Of a DNA stretch of 64,000 bases, positions 42,099 through 51,486 are shown in pieces. A model generated the notes under the pieces. That model saw only the letters and a list, made by a program, of their open reading frames with translations, made no database searches and was not told the DNA's origin. Within the stretch, counting starts at the first letter, position 1; each line of letters starts with the position of its first letter. The position numbers and the translations under genes are program-made. The stretch spans positions 124,001 through 188,000 of the forward strand of contig JADJVZ010000012.1 in the NCBI GenBank assembly GCA_016716635.1. Reading direction: 5' to 3'. The stretch comes from Micropruina sp. Its GTDB lineage: Bacteria; Actinomycetota; Actinomycetes; Propionibacteriales; Propionibacteriaceae.

Positions 42099-42704
42099 AT
42101 GCCCGACACCACATCGCGCTACTCACAAGTCACCCGTCGCGCCTTCCTCGGTGGGCTTTCCGTCGCGGCCATCGCCACGGTGACGGCATGCTCCTCGACG
42201 TCCTCCACGAGTTCCAGCTCCGCCAGTTCCAGCTCGTCCACGACGGGCGCGTCCGCGGCCGCTACCGGTCCGGCGTTGCCGACCACCGCCAAGGCGACGG
42301 TGGCCTGGACGTTTGCCTCTAGCTCGGCTCAGAAGAACCCGTACATGGCCGTGTGGATCGAGGACGCCAATGGGTCGTTCGTGAAGACCGTGGCGCTGTA
42401 CCACAAGGCCAACGGCGACAACTGGCTGAACACCTTGACGCGTTGGTATTCGGTCTCGGGCGGAACCAACACCACGACGAGCGGCACGGTGCCGGCCGGG
42501 TCCTTCACCGCCAGTTGGGATGGCTCCACGGCCAGCGGAGCGCGTGCCGTGCAGGGCAACTACTACGTCTGCGTCGAGAGCGTGGTGGAGCACGGCAGCG
42601 AGAGCCTTGTCCGCCAGCAGGTCGCGTTCGCAACCACGGCCGCCAAGACCACGCTGACAGCCGCTGGTGAGATCACCGCCGCCTCGGTCGACTACACCGT
42701 CTGA
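42099..42704 (+). CDS. DUF2271 protein with Tat/lipoprotein signal (copy 2)
   Basis: The 201-residue paralog of the 40430 gene has the same layout: TRRAFLGGLSVAAIATVTACSS (Tat and lipobox), a shorter Ser-rich stalk, and DUF2271 (WTFASSSAQKNPYMAVWIEDANGSFVKTVALYHK). Where copy 1 has WYSVSGATDTTT, copy 2 has WYSVSGGTNTTT, so the ApbE-like SGAT motif is altered. It is one base from overlapping the second PepSY gene (TGATG). Confidence 0.82.
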   Translation: MPDTTSRYSQVTRRAFLGGLSVAAIATVTACSSTSSTSSSSASSSSSTTGASAAATGPALPTTAKATVAWTFASSSAQKNPYMAVWIEDANGSFVKTVALYHKANGDNWLNTLTRWYSVSGGTNTTTSGTVPAGSFTASWDGSTASGARAVQGNYYVCVESVVEHGSESLVRQQVAFATTAAKTTLTAAGEITAASVDYTV

Positions 42705-43519
42705 TGACCGCCGAGGATCCAACCGCGACGGAGGCGAAACTCCCCAAGGAACCCGCAGTCGCTGCCGGGGAGTCCGCGGCGCCCACGGCAGCCCCCGCCA
42801 CCGCCACCACACCGGACGCCCCCGCGGCGCCGCGCCTTTCCACCCGCGAGCGCCGCGCCTTGGCCGCCGCCTCAGGGCAGGCCCGTCCGACCCCACCCCG
42901 AACGCGGACGCCCGGCAGCAACCCGATGAAGTCGCTCCCCCGCCGGGCCACTCAGCAGCGCTGGGCGCGCAAGCTGCACATCTGGATCTCGATGTTCAGC
43001 CTCACGTTGATGCTGTTCTTCGGCGCGACCGGTTTCGTGTTGAACCACACCGAGTGGAGCTGGGGGCAGACCCCGGTGACCACCAAGGTCACCGGAACGC
43101 TCGCCGCCGCCTACCTCAACCCGGTCGACGTGAACACCATCGCCACCTACCTGAGGGGACAGCAGGACATCTTCGGCGAAGTGGTGTCGAACAGCACCTC
43201 GGGTACCTCGCTGACCATCGCCACGGCCGGCCCGGGCGCCACCTCGTCGGTCATCGTGGATACCTCCACGGGCGCCTTCACGGCCACCAAGACGATGAAT
43301 GGTTTCGTGGCCTTCCTCACTGACCTGCACCGGGGAAACTCCGTCGGCAAGCAATGGGGTTGGGTGGTGGACGCCACCGCGATCGCTCTCATTGTGATCT
43401 CGTTGACGGGCCTGGTCATCGGCATCCTCAACCGGTCGCGGCATTGGTCCAGGGACATGCTGCTGGCCTTCGGCGGCCTGGCCGCCGCGATCGCGCTGCT
43501 GCTGTTGTCCGCGCCTTAG
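42704..43519 (+). CDS. PepSY-associated transmembrane protein (copy 2)
   Basis: The 271-residue paralog of the 41128 gene. ARKLHIWISMFSLTLMLFFGATGFVLNHTEWSWG and TSLTIATAGPGATSSVIVDTSTGAFTATKTMNGFVAFLTDLHRGN match it almost word for word, while the disordered N-termini differ. Membrane helices at the N-terminal third and two at the C-terminus. It ends before a strong hairpin shared with apbE. Confidence 0.82.
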   Translation: MTAEDPTATEAKLPKEPAVAAGESAAPTAAPATATTPDAPAAPRLSTRERRALAAASGQARPTPPRTRTPGSNPMKSLPRRATQQRWARKLHIWISMFSLTLMLFFGATGFVLNHTEWSWGQTPVTTKVTGTLAAAYLNPVDVNTIATYLRGQQDIFGEVVSNSTSGTSLTIATAGPGATSSVIVDTSTGAFTATKTMNGFVAFLTDLHRGNSVGKQWGWVVDATAIALIVISLTGLVIGILNRSRHWSRDMLLAFGGLAAAIALLLLSAP

Positions 43520-43524
43520 GTCGG

Positions 43525-43561
43525 AGAGTGGTGAGGGGCGGGATGACCGTCCCTCACCACT
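43525..43561. terminator. Bidirectional terminator between PepSY copy 2 and apbE
   Basis: A perfect 12-bp stem (GAGTGGTGAGGG / CCCTCACCACTC) with a 13-base loop. It overlaps the last codons of apbE, so it serves convergent genes. Confidence 0.85.
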
Positions 43562-44474
43562 CCCCGCAGGTCAGCTGGTCGCCGTCCGCGGTGATCGCCA
43601 GCACCCCGATGCCCGGGCAGGATGCCACCAGCGCACGGGTTTCCTCCCAGTCCACAACGCCCGCCACGGTCGCGAACGCGTCCGCGGTCATCGCGTCCGG
43701 GGCACGGACGGTGGTCGACGGGCGTCCGACGACGGGTGACGCGGTCCGAGGATCCAGGACGTGCCCAAACCAGGTTTCCCCCACCTGAAACCCGCGATGC
43801 ACTGGCCCGGAGGTCGCGATCGCGCCTTCGTGCAAGTCGACGGTCGATTTTGGTGGGCCACCCACCGCTGCCGGATCCTCGATGCCGACGCGCAGCACGC
43901 GAGCCCCGTGATGGCGCAGGTCGCCGCCCGCGTTGACGAGCACGTCCACCGCACCGGCGGCGACGGCCGCCGCGACCGCGCGATCGACGAGGTAGCCCTT
44001 GGCGATCGCGTTGAGATCCACGCCGGTGCAGTCGCCCGTGCGGACGATCGTCCCAGCCACGACGTCGAACGGCAGCGTGGCGAGCCGCCCGGCCAAGGCG
44101 TGCAGCTCGGCCGCGGCGGGCTCGACACCCTCGGCCGCGGCACGCAGCCAGCGGGCCCGGACGAGCCCCGTGCACGGGTGAAAGGCGCCCCCCGAGACTC
44201 GCCACCAGTGGGCAGCCGCGCTGAGCACCGCGGCCAAATCAGGCGAGACTACGTCGAGCTCCCCCGTCCGCCAGCGCACGAGTTCGCTGGTCGGATCGAA
44301 GACGGTGAACACCCGCTGGAGGCGTTCGAGCTCGGCCACCGCCACGTCTTCGCAGGCTGATGCCTGTGCGTAAGCCTCGTCGTCCGATGCGGCCTCGGCC
44401 GCCACGACGATCTCAACGTTGGTTCCCATGAGGTGCTGGTACATCCCCCGGGATTCCGCGCGGAACTGCGTCAT
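43554..44474 (-). CDS. apbE: FAD:protein FMN transferase ApbE
   Basis: The 306-residue protein attaches FMN to Thr or Ser of target proteins. Family motifs: MGTNVEIVV near the start, CTGVDLNAIAKGYLVDRAV, LVNAGGDLRHHG, TSGPVHRGF, HVLDPRTASPV, and a C-terminal CPGIGVLAITADGDQLTCGEW. The chosen ATG at 44474 (MTQFRAESRG) has no strong ribosome binding site; a GTG one codon earlier is possible. It is not visibly a lipoprotein, so it may act in the cytoplasm or lack its signal here. Two DUF2271/PepSY pairs lie next to it, convergent, and are its probable substrates or partners. Confidence 0.9.
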   Translation of the reverse strand: MTQFRAESRGMYQHLMGTNVEIVVAAEAASDDEAYAQASACEDVAVAELERLQRVFTVFDPTSELVRWRTGELDVVSPDLAAVLSAAAHWWRVSGGAFHPCTGLVRARWLRAAAEGVEPAAAELHALAGRLATLPFDVVAGTIVRTGDCTGVDLNAIAKGYLVDRAVAAAVAAGAVDVLVNAGGDLRHHGARVLRVGIEDPAAVGGPPKSTVDLHEGAIATSGPVHRGFQVGETWFGHVLDPRTASPVVGRPSTTVRAPDAMTADAFATVAGVVDWEETRALVASCPGIGVLAITADGDQLTCGEW

Positions 44475-44605
44475 CACGGAGGCCACCCTAAAGGGCGCGG
44501 CTGTGACCGGCGTGGCCGAGTCAGTCGGTGATGCCGCGCGCGAGCGCGTCGCGGATCCGCGAGCCATAGCTTTCAAGCTCGTCGGGAGCGTAGGTCGTCC
44601 GACCC

Positions 44606-45178
44606 TCACACGTCGGACAGGACGCGGCGTCCCATCGCCAGATAGGTCGGGGGGTCGAAGGAGTCGGCCAAGAGGCTCTTTTGGACCACCAACCCTGCCA
44701 CCAGACCAACCACCAGTTGCGCGATCGTGTGGGCGTCCTGGAGCCGATCCTGGGCAACGCACCACGCGCGCAGCTGCGCGGCCACGGCCCAATGCAGGCC
44801 GCTCACCTCGTCATTGATCAGTTGGCGCAGGGCTGCATCGCCAGCCATTCCGGCCCAGATTTGGATCAGCAACTCGGCGGTACCCTCGTCGCGCAACACC
44901 CGCTGCACGGCCGCGTCGAACAACTCCGCGGGCGCCACGAGCTCGGGCTGCGGCTCCCTCAGTGCCGATTCCAGCGGACTGACCAGCGCCCTTTTCGCCA
45001 CCGCCAAGACCAGTTCGTGGCGGGACTTGAAGTGGTGGTAGATCGAGCCCGCGGAGGTGCCCGAGGCGGCAATAACATCGGCGATCGCCAACCCTGCAAC
45101 GCCCTCTTTACGGATCAGCGCCGTGGCCGCATCGAGGATCGCCTCTTTGCTTCCTGGCTTTGCCGCCCGCTCCGTCAT
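44606..45178 (-). CDS. TetR-family transcriptional regulator
   Basis: The 190-residue protein has an N-terminal TetR HTH (KEAILDAATALIRKEGVAGLAIADVIAASGTSAGSIYHHFKSRHELVLAVAK) and a C-terminal ligand-binding helical domain. It is divergent from the giant activase gene, with palindromes at 45253-45272 between them, so it most likely represses that gene. Past the stop, another frame stays open to 44521 (GRTTYAPDELESYGSRIRDALARGITD); this might be the true C-terminus after a frameshift near 44605, unresolved. Confidence 0.88.
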   Translation of the reverse strand: MTERAAKPGSKEAILDAATALIRKEGVAGLAIADVIAASGTSAGSIYHHFKSRHELVLAVAKRALVSPLESALREPQPELVAPAELFDAAVQRVLRDEGTAELLIQIWAGMAGDAALRQLINDEVSGLHWAVAAQLRAWCVAQDRLQDAHTIAQLVVGLVAGLVVQKSLLADSFDPPTYLAMGRRVLSDV

Positions 45179-45252
45179 GGTCGGATTCTATGCCGGGTGG
45201 ACGGCCGAGGAACTCATCTCTTACATTCCGTAGTAGTCGGAGTAGAGTGGTT

Positions 45253-45272
45253 GTTCTAGAACGATTGTTCTA
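45253..45272. promoter_or_regulatory. Candidate TetR operator
   Basis: Two overlapping palindromes: GTTCTAGAAC (45253-45262) and TAGAAC-GATT-GTTCTA (45257-45272). They lie 17 bases before the activase ATG and between it and the divergent tetR gene, where a TetR dimer would be expected to bind. Confidence 0.72.
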
Positions 45273-45288
45273 CCAGAGGGGTAGTCCG

Positions 45289-48200
45289 ATGGCTGATCAC
45301 TTGCTGCTCGGTTTAGACGTGGGTTCGACCACCGTGAAGGCCGCCGTGCTGCGCGGTTCGGAGGCGGTGTTCACCGACTATCGCCGCCACAACGCCGACG
45401 TCCGGGGCGAGCTCAAGCAACTCGTGACCGAGATCGCCGCCCGCTTCCCCGACACCACCTTCAAGACCGCCGTCACCGGCTCGGGCGGGCTCAACGTCGC
45501 CCAACTCATGGGCGTCGAGTTCGTCCAAGAGGTCATCGCGTCGACGAAGGCGATCGAGAAGTTCAACCCCGAGGCGGACGTCGTCATCGAGCTGGGCGGC
45601 GAAGACGCCAAGATCACCTACCTGCACCCCGTGCCCGAGCAGCGGATGAACGGCACCTGCGCGGGTGGCACCGGAGCCTTCATCGACCAGATGGCCTCGC
45701 TGCTGCAGACGGACGCGACCGGCCTGAACGCGCTCGCGGCGCAGTACAGCCACCTCTACCCCATCGCCTCGCGCTGCGGCGTGTTCGCCAAATCCGATTT
45801 GCAACCACTGCTCAACCAGGGCGCCGCTCACACCGACCTGGCCGCCTCGGTGTTCCAGGCCGTGGCCACCCAGACCATCGCGGGGCTGGCCTGCGGGCAT
45901 CCGATCCGAGGCAACCTGATCTTCCTCGGCGGCCCCCTCCACTTCCTCCCCGAACTGCGCAGGGCCTACGAGCGCGCCCTGGCCCACCAGGTCGATACCT
46001 TCGCGACCCCTGCGAACGCCCAGCTCTACGTCGCCATCGGCGCCGCCCTGCTCGCCAAAGGGCCGGAACGCTCGGCCCACGAACTGCTGGCCGGGCTCTC
46101 CCCGAAAGTGCTCATCCCGCTCGTCACCCACAGGATGCGTCCGCTGTTCGCCGACGAAGCCGAGCGCGCCGACTTCCTCGCCCGGCATGCAGCCACGACC
46201 GTCCCACAAGGGACGATGGCGACCGCCGCCGGTCCGCTGTTCCTCGGCGTCGACGCCGGTTCCACGACGATCAAGGCCGTCGTGATGAACGCCGAGCGCG
46301 AGATCATGTTCAGCCACTACGCGGGCAACCAGGGCGACCCGGTCACCGCGGCCGTCGAGATCATCGGTCGCGTGCACCGCGCGATCCCCGAGGGTGCGTT
46401 CCTCGCCCGCTCCTGCGTCACCGGCTACGGCGAGAAGCTTCTCCAGGCCGCCCTGCGCATGGACGACGGCGAGATCGAAACCATGGCCCACTACCGGGCT
46501 GCGGACTACGTGGCTCCGGGCGTCACCAGCGTCATCGATATCGGCGGCCAGGACATGAAGTTCCTCCGAATCCGCAACGGGGTCGTGGATTCGATCGCCG
46601 TGAACGAGGCGTGTTCGTCCGGCTGCGGATCATTCCTGCAGACGTTCGCCGAAACCATGAACTCCACCGTGACCGAGTTCGCGCAGTCGGCCATGGCCTC
46701 CGACAAGCCGGTTGACCTCGGCAGCCGCTGCACGGTGTTCATGAACTCGTCGGTGAAGCAGGCGCAAAAGGAGGGCGCCGACGTCGGCGATATCTCCGCG
46801 GGGCTCTCGTACTCGGTCGTCCGCAACGCCCTCTACAAGGTCATCAAGCTCAAGGACGCTTCCCAATTGGGCGACAAGGTTGTTGTCCAAGGCGGCACCT
46901 TCCTCAACGACGCCGTCCTTCGCGCCTTCGAGCTGCTGACCAAGACGCAGGTCGTCCGTCCCAACATCGCCGGCCTCATGGGCGCCTACGGGGCGGCCCT
47001 CACCGCGCATCGCAACTGGCAACCCGGCGAGCGTTCGCAGCTCATGGGCCTGGACGAATTGACTACCTTCGGTATCGATTCGACCCAGGACACCTGCCGC
47101 CACTGCCAAAACCACTGCTCACTCACCATCTCGACGTTTAAGGACGGCACCCGGCACGTGTCGGGGAACCGCTGCGACCGAGGCGCGTCGCTGGAGAAGA
47201 CCCCCAAGAAGTCCGAGATCCCCAACCTGTTCGACTACAAGTGGTTGCGGATGTTCGGCTACCGGCGGCTCACCGAGGCCAAGGCGTTCCGCGGCGATAT
47301 CGGCATCCCGCGGGTGCTCAACATGTACGAGAACTACCCGCTGTGGTTCACGATCCTGACCCAGCTCGGCTTCCGGGTGATGATCTCGGGACGCTCCTCG
47401 CACGAGCTTTTCGAACGAGGCATGGAGTCGATCGTCTCGGAGAACATCTGCTACCCCGCGAAACTCGCCCACGGCCACATCGAGCAGCTGCTCGACAAGG
47501 GCGTGCGGACCATCTTCTACCCCTGCGTGCCCCTGGAGCAGAAGTCGCTAGAGGTCGCCGACAACCACTTCAACTGCCCAGTCGTGGCGTTCTACCCCCA
47601 GGTGCTGAGCAAGAACGTCGAAGGGCTGCGGGCCGAAGGCGTGCGCTTCCTCGATCCGTTCCTGAACCTGAACGAACCCGACAAGTTGGCCGAGCGGCTG
47701 GTCGAGGTGTTCACCGACTGGAACGTGAGCCTCGCCGAGGCCAAGGCCGCCGTCGCCGCGGGCTATGAGGAGGACGCCAAGGCGAAGGCCGACATCCGCG
47801 CCGAGGGCCTCCGCGCCCTGGAATACATGGAAGAGCACGACCTCAAGGGCATCGTGCTGGCCGGGCGTCCGTATCACGTCGATCCCGAGATCCACCACGG
47901 CATTCCCGAGATCATCACCAGCCTCGGCATGGTCGTCTTCACCGAGGATTCGGTAATCGACCAGCCGCTGCTCGAGCGTCCACTGCGGGTCCGCGATCAG
48001 TGGGCCTACCACTCGCGGCTCTACGAGGCCGCCGCTCGCGTGGCTCGGGATGGACGCTTGCAGCTCGTCCAGCTGACCTCGTTCGGGTGCGGCGTGGACG
48101 CCATCACCGCCGACCAGGTGCAGGAGATTCTCGAGCGCGCGGACGACGTGTACACGCTGCTGAAGATCGACGAGGTGTCCAACCTCGGGGCTGCGACGAT

Positions 48201-49695
48201 CCGGCTGCGGTCGCTGAAGGCGGCTGCTGCCGAGAGGCGGGGCTCCTCCGAGATCGTCACCTACTCCGAAGACCACGCCAAGGCCCCAGAGCGGGTGGTG
48301 TTCACCGAGGAGCACAAGGCCACCCACACCATCTATGCCCCGCAGATGGCGCCCATCCACTTCCGGCTGTTGATGCCGGTGCTGCGGCGGGCCGGCTACA
48401 AGATGGAACTGCTGGAGCGGGCCAGCCGGGACGACATTGAGCTCGGGTTGAAGTACGTCCACAACGACGCCTGCTTCCCGGCGCTGATGGTGATCGGACA
48501 GTTGCTCGGCAAGTTCGAGCGCGGCGAGGCCGACCCCGACCACTCGACCGTGGGCATCACCCAAACCGGCGGCATGTGCCGAGCCACGAACTATGCAGGG
48601 TTGCTGCGCAAGGCGTTGTTGGATGCGGGCTACCCCCAGGTGCCTGTGTTGGCGATCTCGGTGCAGGGCCTCGAACCGTCACCGGGCTTCAAGATGACGC
48701 CCGCGATGGCGCATCGGGCGTTCCAGGCGTTCGTCCTGGGTGACCTGCTGCAAAACGTGCTGCTGCGGGTGCGTCCGTACGAGGCCGTGCCCGGGGCGGC
48801 GGACGAGCTCTATCGCCGCTGGGACGCCCTGTGCCAGGAGTTCTTCTTCCACGGCGGCCACTCCCCCAGCCTCAACCGGCGCATCGGCTACGGCTGGCTG
48901 ATCACCAACATCGTCAAAGAGTTCGACGCGTTGCCGTTGCGGGACATCCCGCGCAAGCCGCGCGTCGGGCTGGTCGGCGAGATCTTGGTCAAGTTCCACC
49001 CGGACGCCAACAACAACGCCGTCGGCGTCATCGAGGCCGAGGGCTGCGAGGCCGTCCTGCCCGGGATCATGGAGTTCTTCATGATGCCCCTGTACTCGTC
49101 TCAATATCAGTGGGACACCCTCGGTATCGGACGCAAATCCCACCACGTCAAGAAGGCCGTGATGTGGATGATGCGGCAATACCAGGAGCCCGCCAACGCG
49201 GCGCTGCGCAAGACCAAGGGCAAGTTCCACGTTCACCGGGACGTCTACGAGTTGGCCGACAAGGCGTCCGAGGTGATCTCCATGGGGACGCGGGCCGGGG
49301 AAGGCTGGTTGCTGACCGCCGAGATGATGGACCTCATCGAGTCGGGCACGCCCAACATCATCTGCGCACAGCCGTTTGCCTGCCTGCCCAATCACGTAGT
49401 GGGCAAGGGGATGTTCGCCGAACTGCGGCGGCTCTACCCCCAGTCGAACATCGTGAGCATCGACTACGACCCCGGGGCGTCCGAGGTCAACCAGCTCAAC
49501 CGGATCAAGCTCATGGTCGCCACGGCCCACTCCAACCACGAGCCGCCCGAGGCCCGCGACCCCGAGATGGCCGACCAGATCGCCGAGTTCCAGCGTCGCC
49601 TGGAGGAAGCACGTCCGTCCGGGATCAAATCACCGATCGACCTTGAACCTGGAGATCTTGAGGACGAGCGTCCGCTGGAGCGAACCTCTCGCTGA
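45289..49695 (+). CDS. 2-hydroxyacyl-CoA dehydratase activase-type giant protein
   Basis: This 1468-residue protein has two BcrAD/BadF-type ATPase domains (residues about 4-290 with LLLGLDVGSTTVKAAVL and GTCAGGTGAFIDQ; and 318-580 with LFLGVDAGSTTIKAVVM, DIGGQDMKFLR and EACSSGCGSFLQ), a Cys cluster CRHCQNHC plus CDRG near 602-628 that may bind Fe-S, then DUF2229/CoA-activase regions and HgdB-like segments. Such fused proteins use ATP to drive low-potential electron transfer to dehydratases or reductases; the real partner is unknown. The ATG at 45289 (MADHLLLGLDVGS) follows AGAGGGG. TetR control is likely. Confidence 0.9.
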   Translation: MADHLLLGLDVGSTTVKAAVLRGSEAVFTDYRRHNADVRGELKQLVTEIAARFPDTTFKTAVTGSGGLNVAQLMGVEFVQEVIASTKAIEKFNPEADVVIELGGEDAKITYLHPVPEQRMNGTCAGGTGAFIDQMASLLQTDATGLNALAAQYSHLYPIASRCGVFAKSDLQPLLNQGAAHTDLAASVFQAVATQTIAGLACGHPIRGNLIFLGGPLHFLPELRRAYERALAHQVDTFATPANAQLYVAIGAALLAKGPERSAHELLAGLSPKVLIPLVTHRMRPLFADEAERADFLARHAATTVPQGTMATAAGPLFLGVDAGSTTIKAVVMNAEREIMFSHYAGNQGDPVTAAVEIIGRVHRAIPEGAFLARSCVTGYGEKLLQAALRMDDGEIETMAHYRAADYVAPGVTSVIDIGGQDMKFLRIRNGVVDSIAVNEACSSGCGSFLQTFAETMNSTVTEFAQSAMASDKPVDLGSRCTVFMNSSVKQAQKEGADVGDISAGLSYSVVRNALYKVIKLKDASQLGDKVVVQGGTFLNDAVLRAFELLTKTQVVRPNIAGLMGAYGAALTAHRNWQPGERSQLMGLDELTTFGIDSTQDTCRHCQNHCSLTISTFKDGTRHVSGNRCDRGASLEKTPKKSEIPNLFDYKWLRMFGYRRLTEAKAFRGDIGIPRVLNMYENYPLWFTILTQLGFRVMISGRSSHELFERGMESIVSENICYPAKLAHGHIEQLLDKGVRTIFYPCVPLEQKSLEVADNHFNCPVVAFYPQVLSKNVEGLRAEGVRFLDPFLNLNEPDKLAERLVEVFTDWNVSLAEAKAAVAAGYEEDAKAKADIRAEGLRALEYMEEHDLKGIVLAGRPYHVDPEIHHGIPEIITSLGMVVFTEDSVIDQPLLERPLRVRDQWAYHSRLYEAAARVARDGRLQLVQLTSFGCGVDAITADQVQEILERADDVYTLLKIDEVSNLGAATIRLRSLKAAAAERRGSSEIVTYSEDHAKAPERVVFTEEHKATHTIYAPQMAPIHFRLLMPVLRRAGYKMELLERASRDDIELGLKYVHNDACFPALMVIGQLLGKFERGEADPDHSTVGITQTGGMCRATNYAGLLRKALLDAGYPQVPVLAISVQGLEPSPGFKMTPAMAHRAFQAFVLGDLLQNVLLRVRPYEAVPGAADELYRRWDALCQEFFFHGGHSPSLNRRIGYGWLITNIVKEFDALPLRDIPRKPRVGLVGEILVKFHPDANNNAVGVIEAEGCEAVLPGIMEFFMMPLYSSQYQWDTLGIGRKSHHVKKAVMWMMRQYQEPANAALRKTKGKFHVHRDVYELADKASEVISMGTRAGEGWLLTAEMMDLIESGTPNIICAQPFACLPNHVVGKGMFAELRRLYPQSNIVSIDYDPGASEVNQLNRIKLMVATAHSNHEPPEARDPEMADQIAEFQRRLEEARPSGIKSPIDLEPGDLEDERPLERTSR

Positions 49696-49717
49696 ACCCA
49701 ACGGACTGGGCGGGCGA

Positions 49718-50645
49718 CTACTTGATGGCGCTCGCCAGCTGTTGGGTGAAGGCCGCGAGGTCTTGCGCTGTGTGGCGAGTGCTGCCGTCGACCTTCACGG
49801 CGGATCCCGTTTCGAGCAGGATCGAGCAGGTGCCGCCCTTGCCTGTCGTGCTCACCCCAATGCAGTACACCGAGCCCAGCTGGAAGCGCGTGGTGGCCGC
49901 CGCGCTCGCGAACGCGACTGCCGGATCGGTGGCTTTCTTCACGATGCTCGCTTGGTAAAGGTCTCCCGAACCCGCGCGGTAGGTGCCGCTGTCGTAGATC
50001 GTGGCCGACGATGTGCGTCCGGTGGTGTCCAACGAGTACGTGCCGACGGTGGTGGGCAGGTGCGACATCTTCGGCTCGAAGGCGCCGAGCTTCCAGGCCG
50101 CGAACAATCCGATCAGCACCACCACCACAAGGCCCACGACAACCATCACGACCATGTTCGGCCCGGTTTTCGCGGGGGCGGCGGGGGCAATCGGGGCCTG
50201 GGGCGCGGGCGCGGCCTTCGGCTCTGGAACGATCGCACGGCGAGGCTGGGGCGCGGCGGGCACACCCGGCCCAGGCCGGCGGCGCATAGCCACCGGAAGC
50301 GTGCTGACCGGACACACCACCGGGCGGGGTATACCCGGCGGATGCAGGGGGAAGGGCCGAAGGCGAGGCGCCAGGCGGCGTATAGCTCGCCGCTCCGGGC
50401 TGCGCAGCAGTGACCCCAGAGGCGCCAGGGGGCGTGTAGCCGGTAGACGCCGGGGTGTGATTGGCGGGTGCTGCTCCCGGTGGCGTGTAGCCACTCGCGG
50501 CAGGGGCGACGGGCATCGTCTGGGGTTCGCTGGCGCCAGGGGGAACGTACGCGCCGGCCGCCGCAGGCTTCTCGGCTGGCAGCTCCGGGCTGGTCGGCTC
50601 GGCGCCTTCAGCACCTGGTGGAACGTAATTTGGCGTTGAGTTCAC
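49718..50645 (-). CDS. Membrane protein with N-terminal Y(T/V)PPGA repeats, apparent frameshift
   Basis: From the GTG at 50645 the first frame gives at least seven Y(T/V)PPGA repeats in a Pro/Ala-rich region to YAPPA (about 50285). Near 50276-50277 the frame shifts by one base; the other frame then reads PGVPAAPQPRRAIVPEP, a membrane helix (NMVVMVVVGLVVVVLIGLFAAWKLG) and an outside domain with HLPTTVGTYSLDTTGRTSSATIYDSGTY and two Cys (YCIGVSTTGKGGTCSIL) to 49718. Joined, it is a single-pass protein of about 308 residues with a cytoplasmic Pro-rich tail. Removing one G of a GG pair joins the frames as YAPPPGPGVP. Confidence 0.72.
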
Positions 50646-50798
50646 GCCTGAATGCTACGGCCCAGCCAACGTGTGCTCGGGCAAGAACGCGTTGTTGAGC
50701 GTGCCGCGGGCGAGGCCCGAGCGCCGTATCTGCCACGTCTCGGCATTTGCCCTGTGGATAACGGACGGTTCTGGGGGTTACCCGCCGACAGTAGGGGT

Positions 50799-51446
50799 AT
50801 GAGCGACCTCAATTCCGGGCCAGATGGGCTCGTCCGGCCAACCTGGGCCACCACCAACACCTTGATGCGGGAGTACTACGACACCGAGTGGGGCGTTCCG
50901 GTCACCGGCGAGGCGGACGTCTTCGAACGCATCGTTCTCGAGAGCTTCGAGGTGGGGTTGTCCTGGGCGACGATCTTGCGCAAGCGTCCGGCCTTTCGCG
51001 AGGCCTTCCACCACTTCGATCCCGATGTCGTGGCGGCGTATGGCCCCGACGATGTCGAGCGCCTGATGGGCGACGAGCGCATCATCCGCAATCGGGGCAA
51101 GATCGAGGCCACCATCCAAGGGGCGAAGTCAACGATTGCCTTGCGGCCCGAGGGCGGGCTGGCGAACTTTGTGTGGTCCTTCCAGCCCGAGTACACCCTC
51201 ATGCCGACGACCTTTTCAGAGTTGCCCAAAGACACGCCTGAATCCTCCGCCCTGGCCAAGGCGTTGAAGAGCAAGGGCTTCAACTACGTCGGGCCGGTGA
51301 ACATGCTGGCCCTCATGGAGGCGATCGGGATCATTGACACCCACCTGGTCGGTTCGCACCGCCGCGGCTCCTCTGGGTTGTTCACCAAGGATGGGCGTGC
51401 CAAACATCGGGGCGTGCCACCCAAGTCCAAGGGAGGTGCCAGCTAA
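50799..51446 (+). CDS. tag: DNA-3-methyladenine glycosylase I
   Basis: The 215-residue base-excision repair enzyme removes 3-methyladenine. Typical Tag segments: MREYYDTEWGVPV, DVFERIVLESFEVGLSWATILRKRPAFREAFHHFDPDVVAAYG, RIIRNRGKIEATIQGAKS and KSKGFNYVGPVNMLALMEAIGIIDTHLVGS. The N-terminal zinc Cys is replaced (the family's usual MxRCxW is PTWAT here), as in other actinobacterial homologues that lack the N-terminal zinc site. The ATG at 50799 follows AGGGG. Confidence 0.93.
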   Translation: MSDLNSGPDGLVRPTWATTNTLMREYYDTEWGVPVTGEADVFERIVLESFEVGLSWATILRKRPAFREAFHHFDPDVVAAYGPDDVERLMGDERIIRNRGKIEATIQGAKSTIALRPEGGLANFVWSFQPEYTLMPTTFSELPKDTPESSALAKALKSKGFNYVGPVNMLALMEAIGIIDTHLVGSHRRGSSGLFTKDGRAKHRGVPPKSKGGAS

Positions 51447-51486
51447 GCGCCCACGTCCGACTCCCACCCATGGGGGAACCTCGCGG

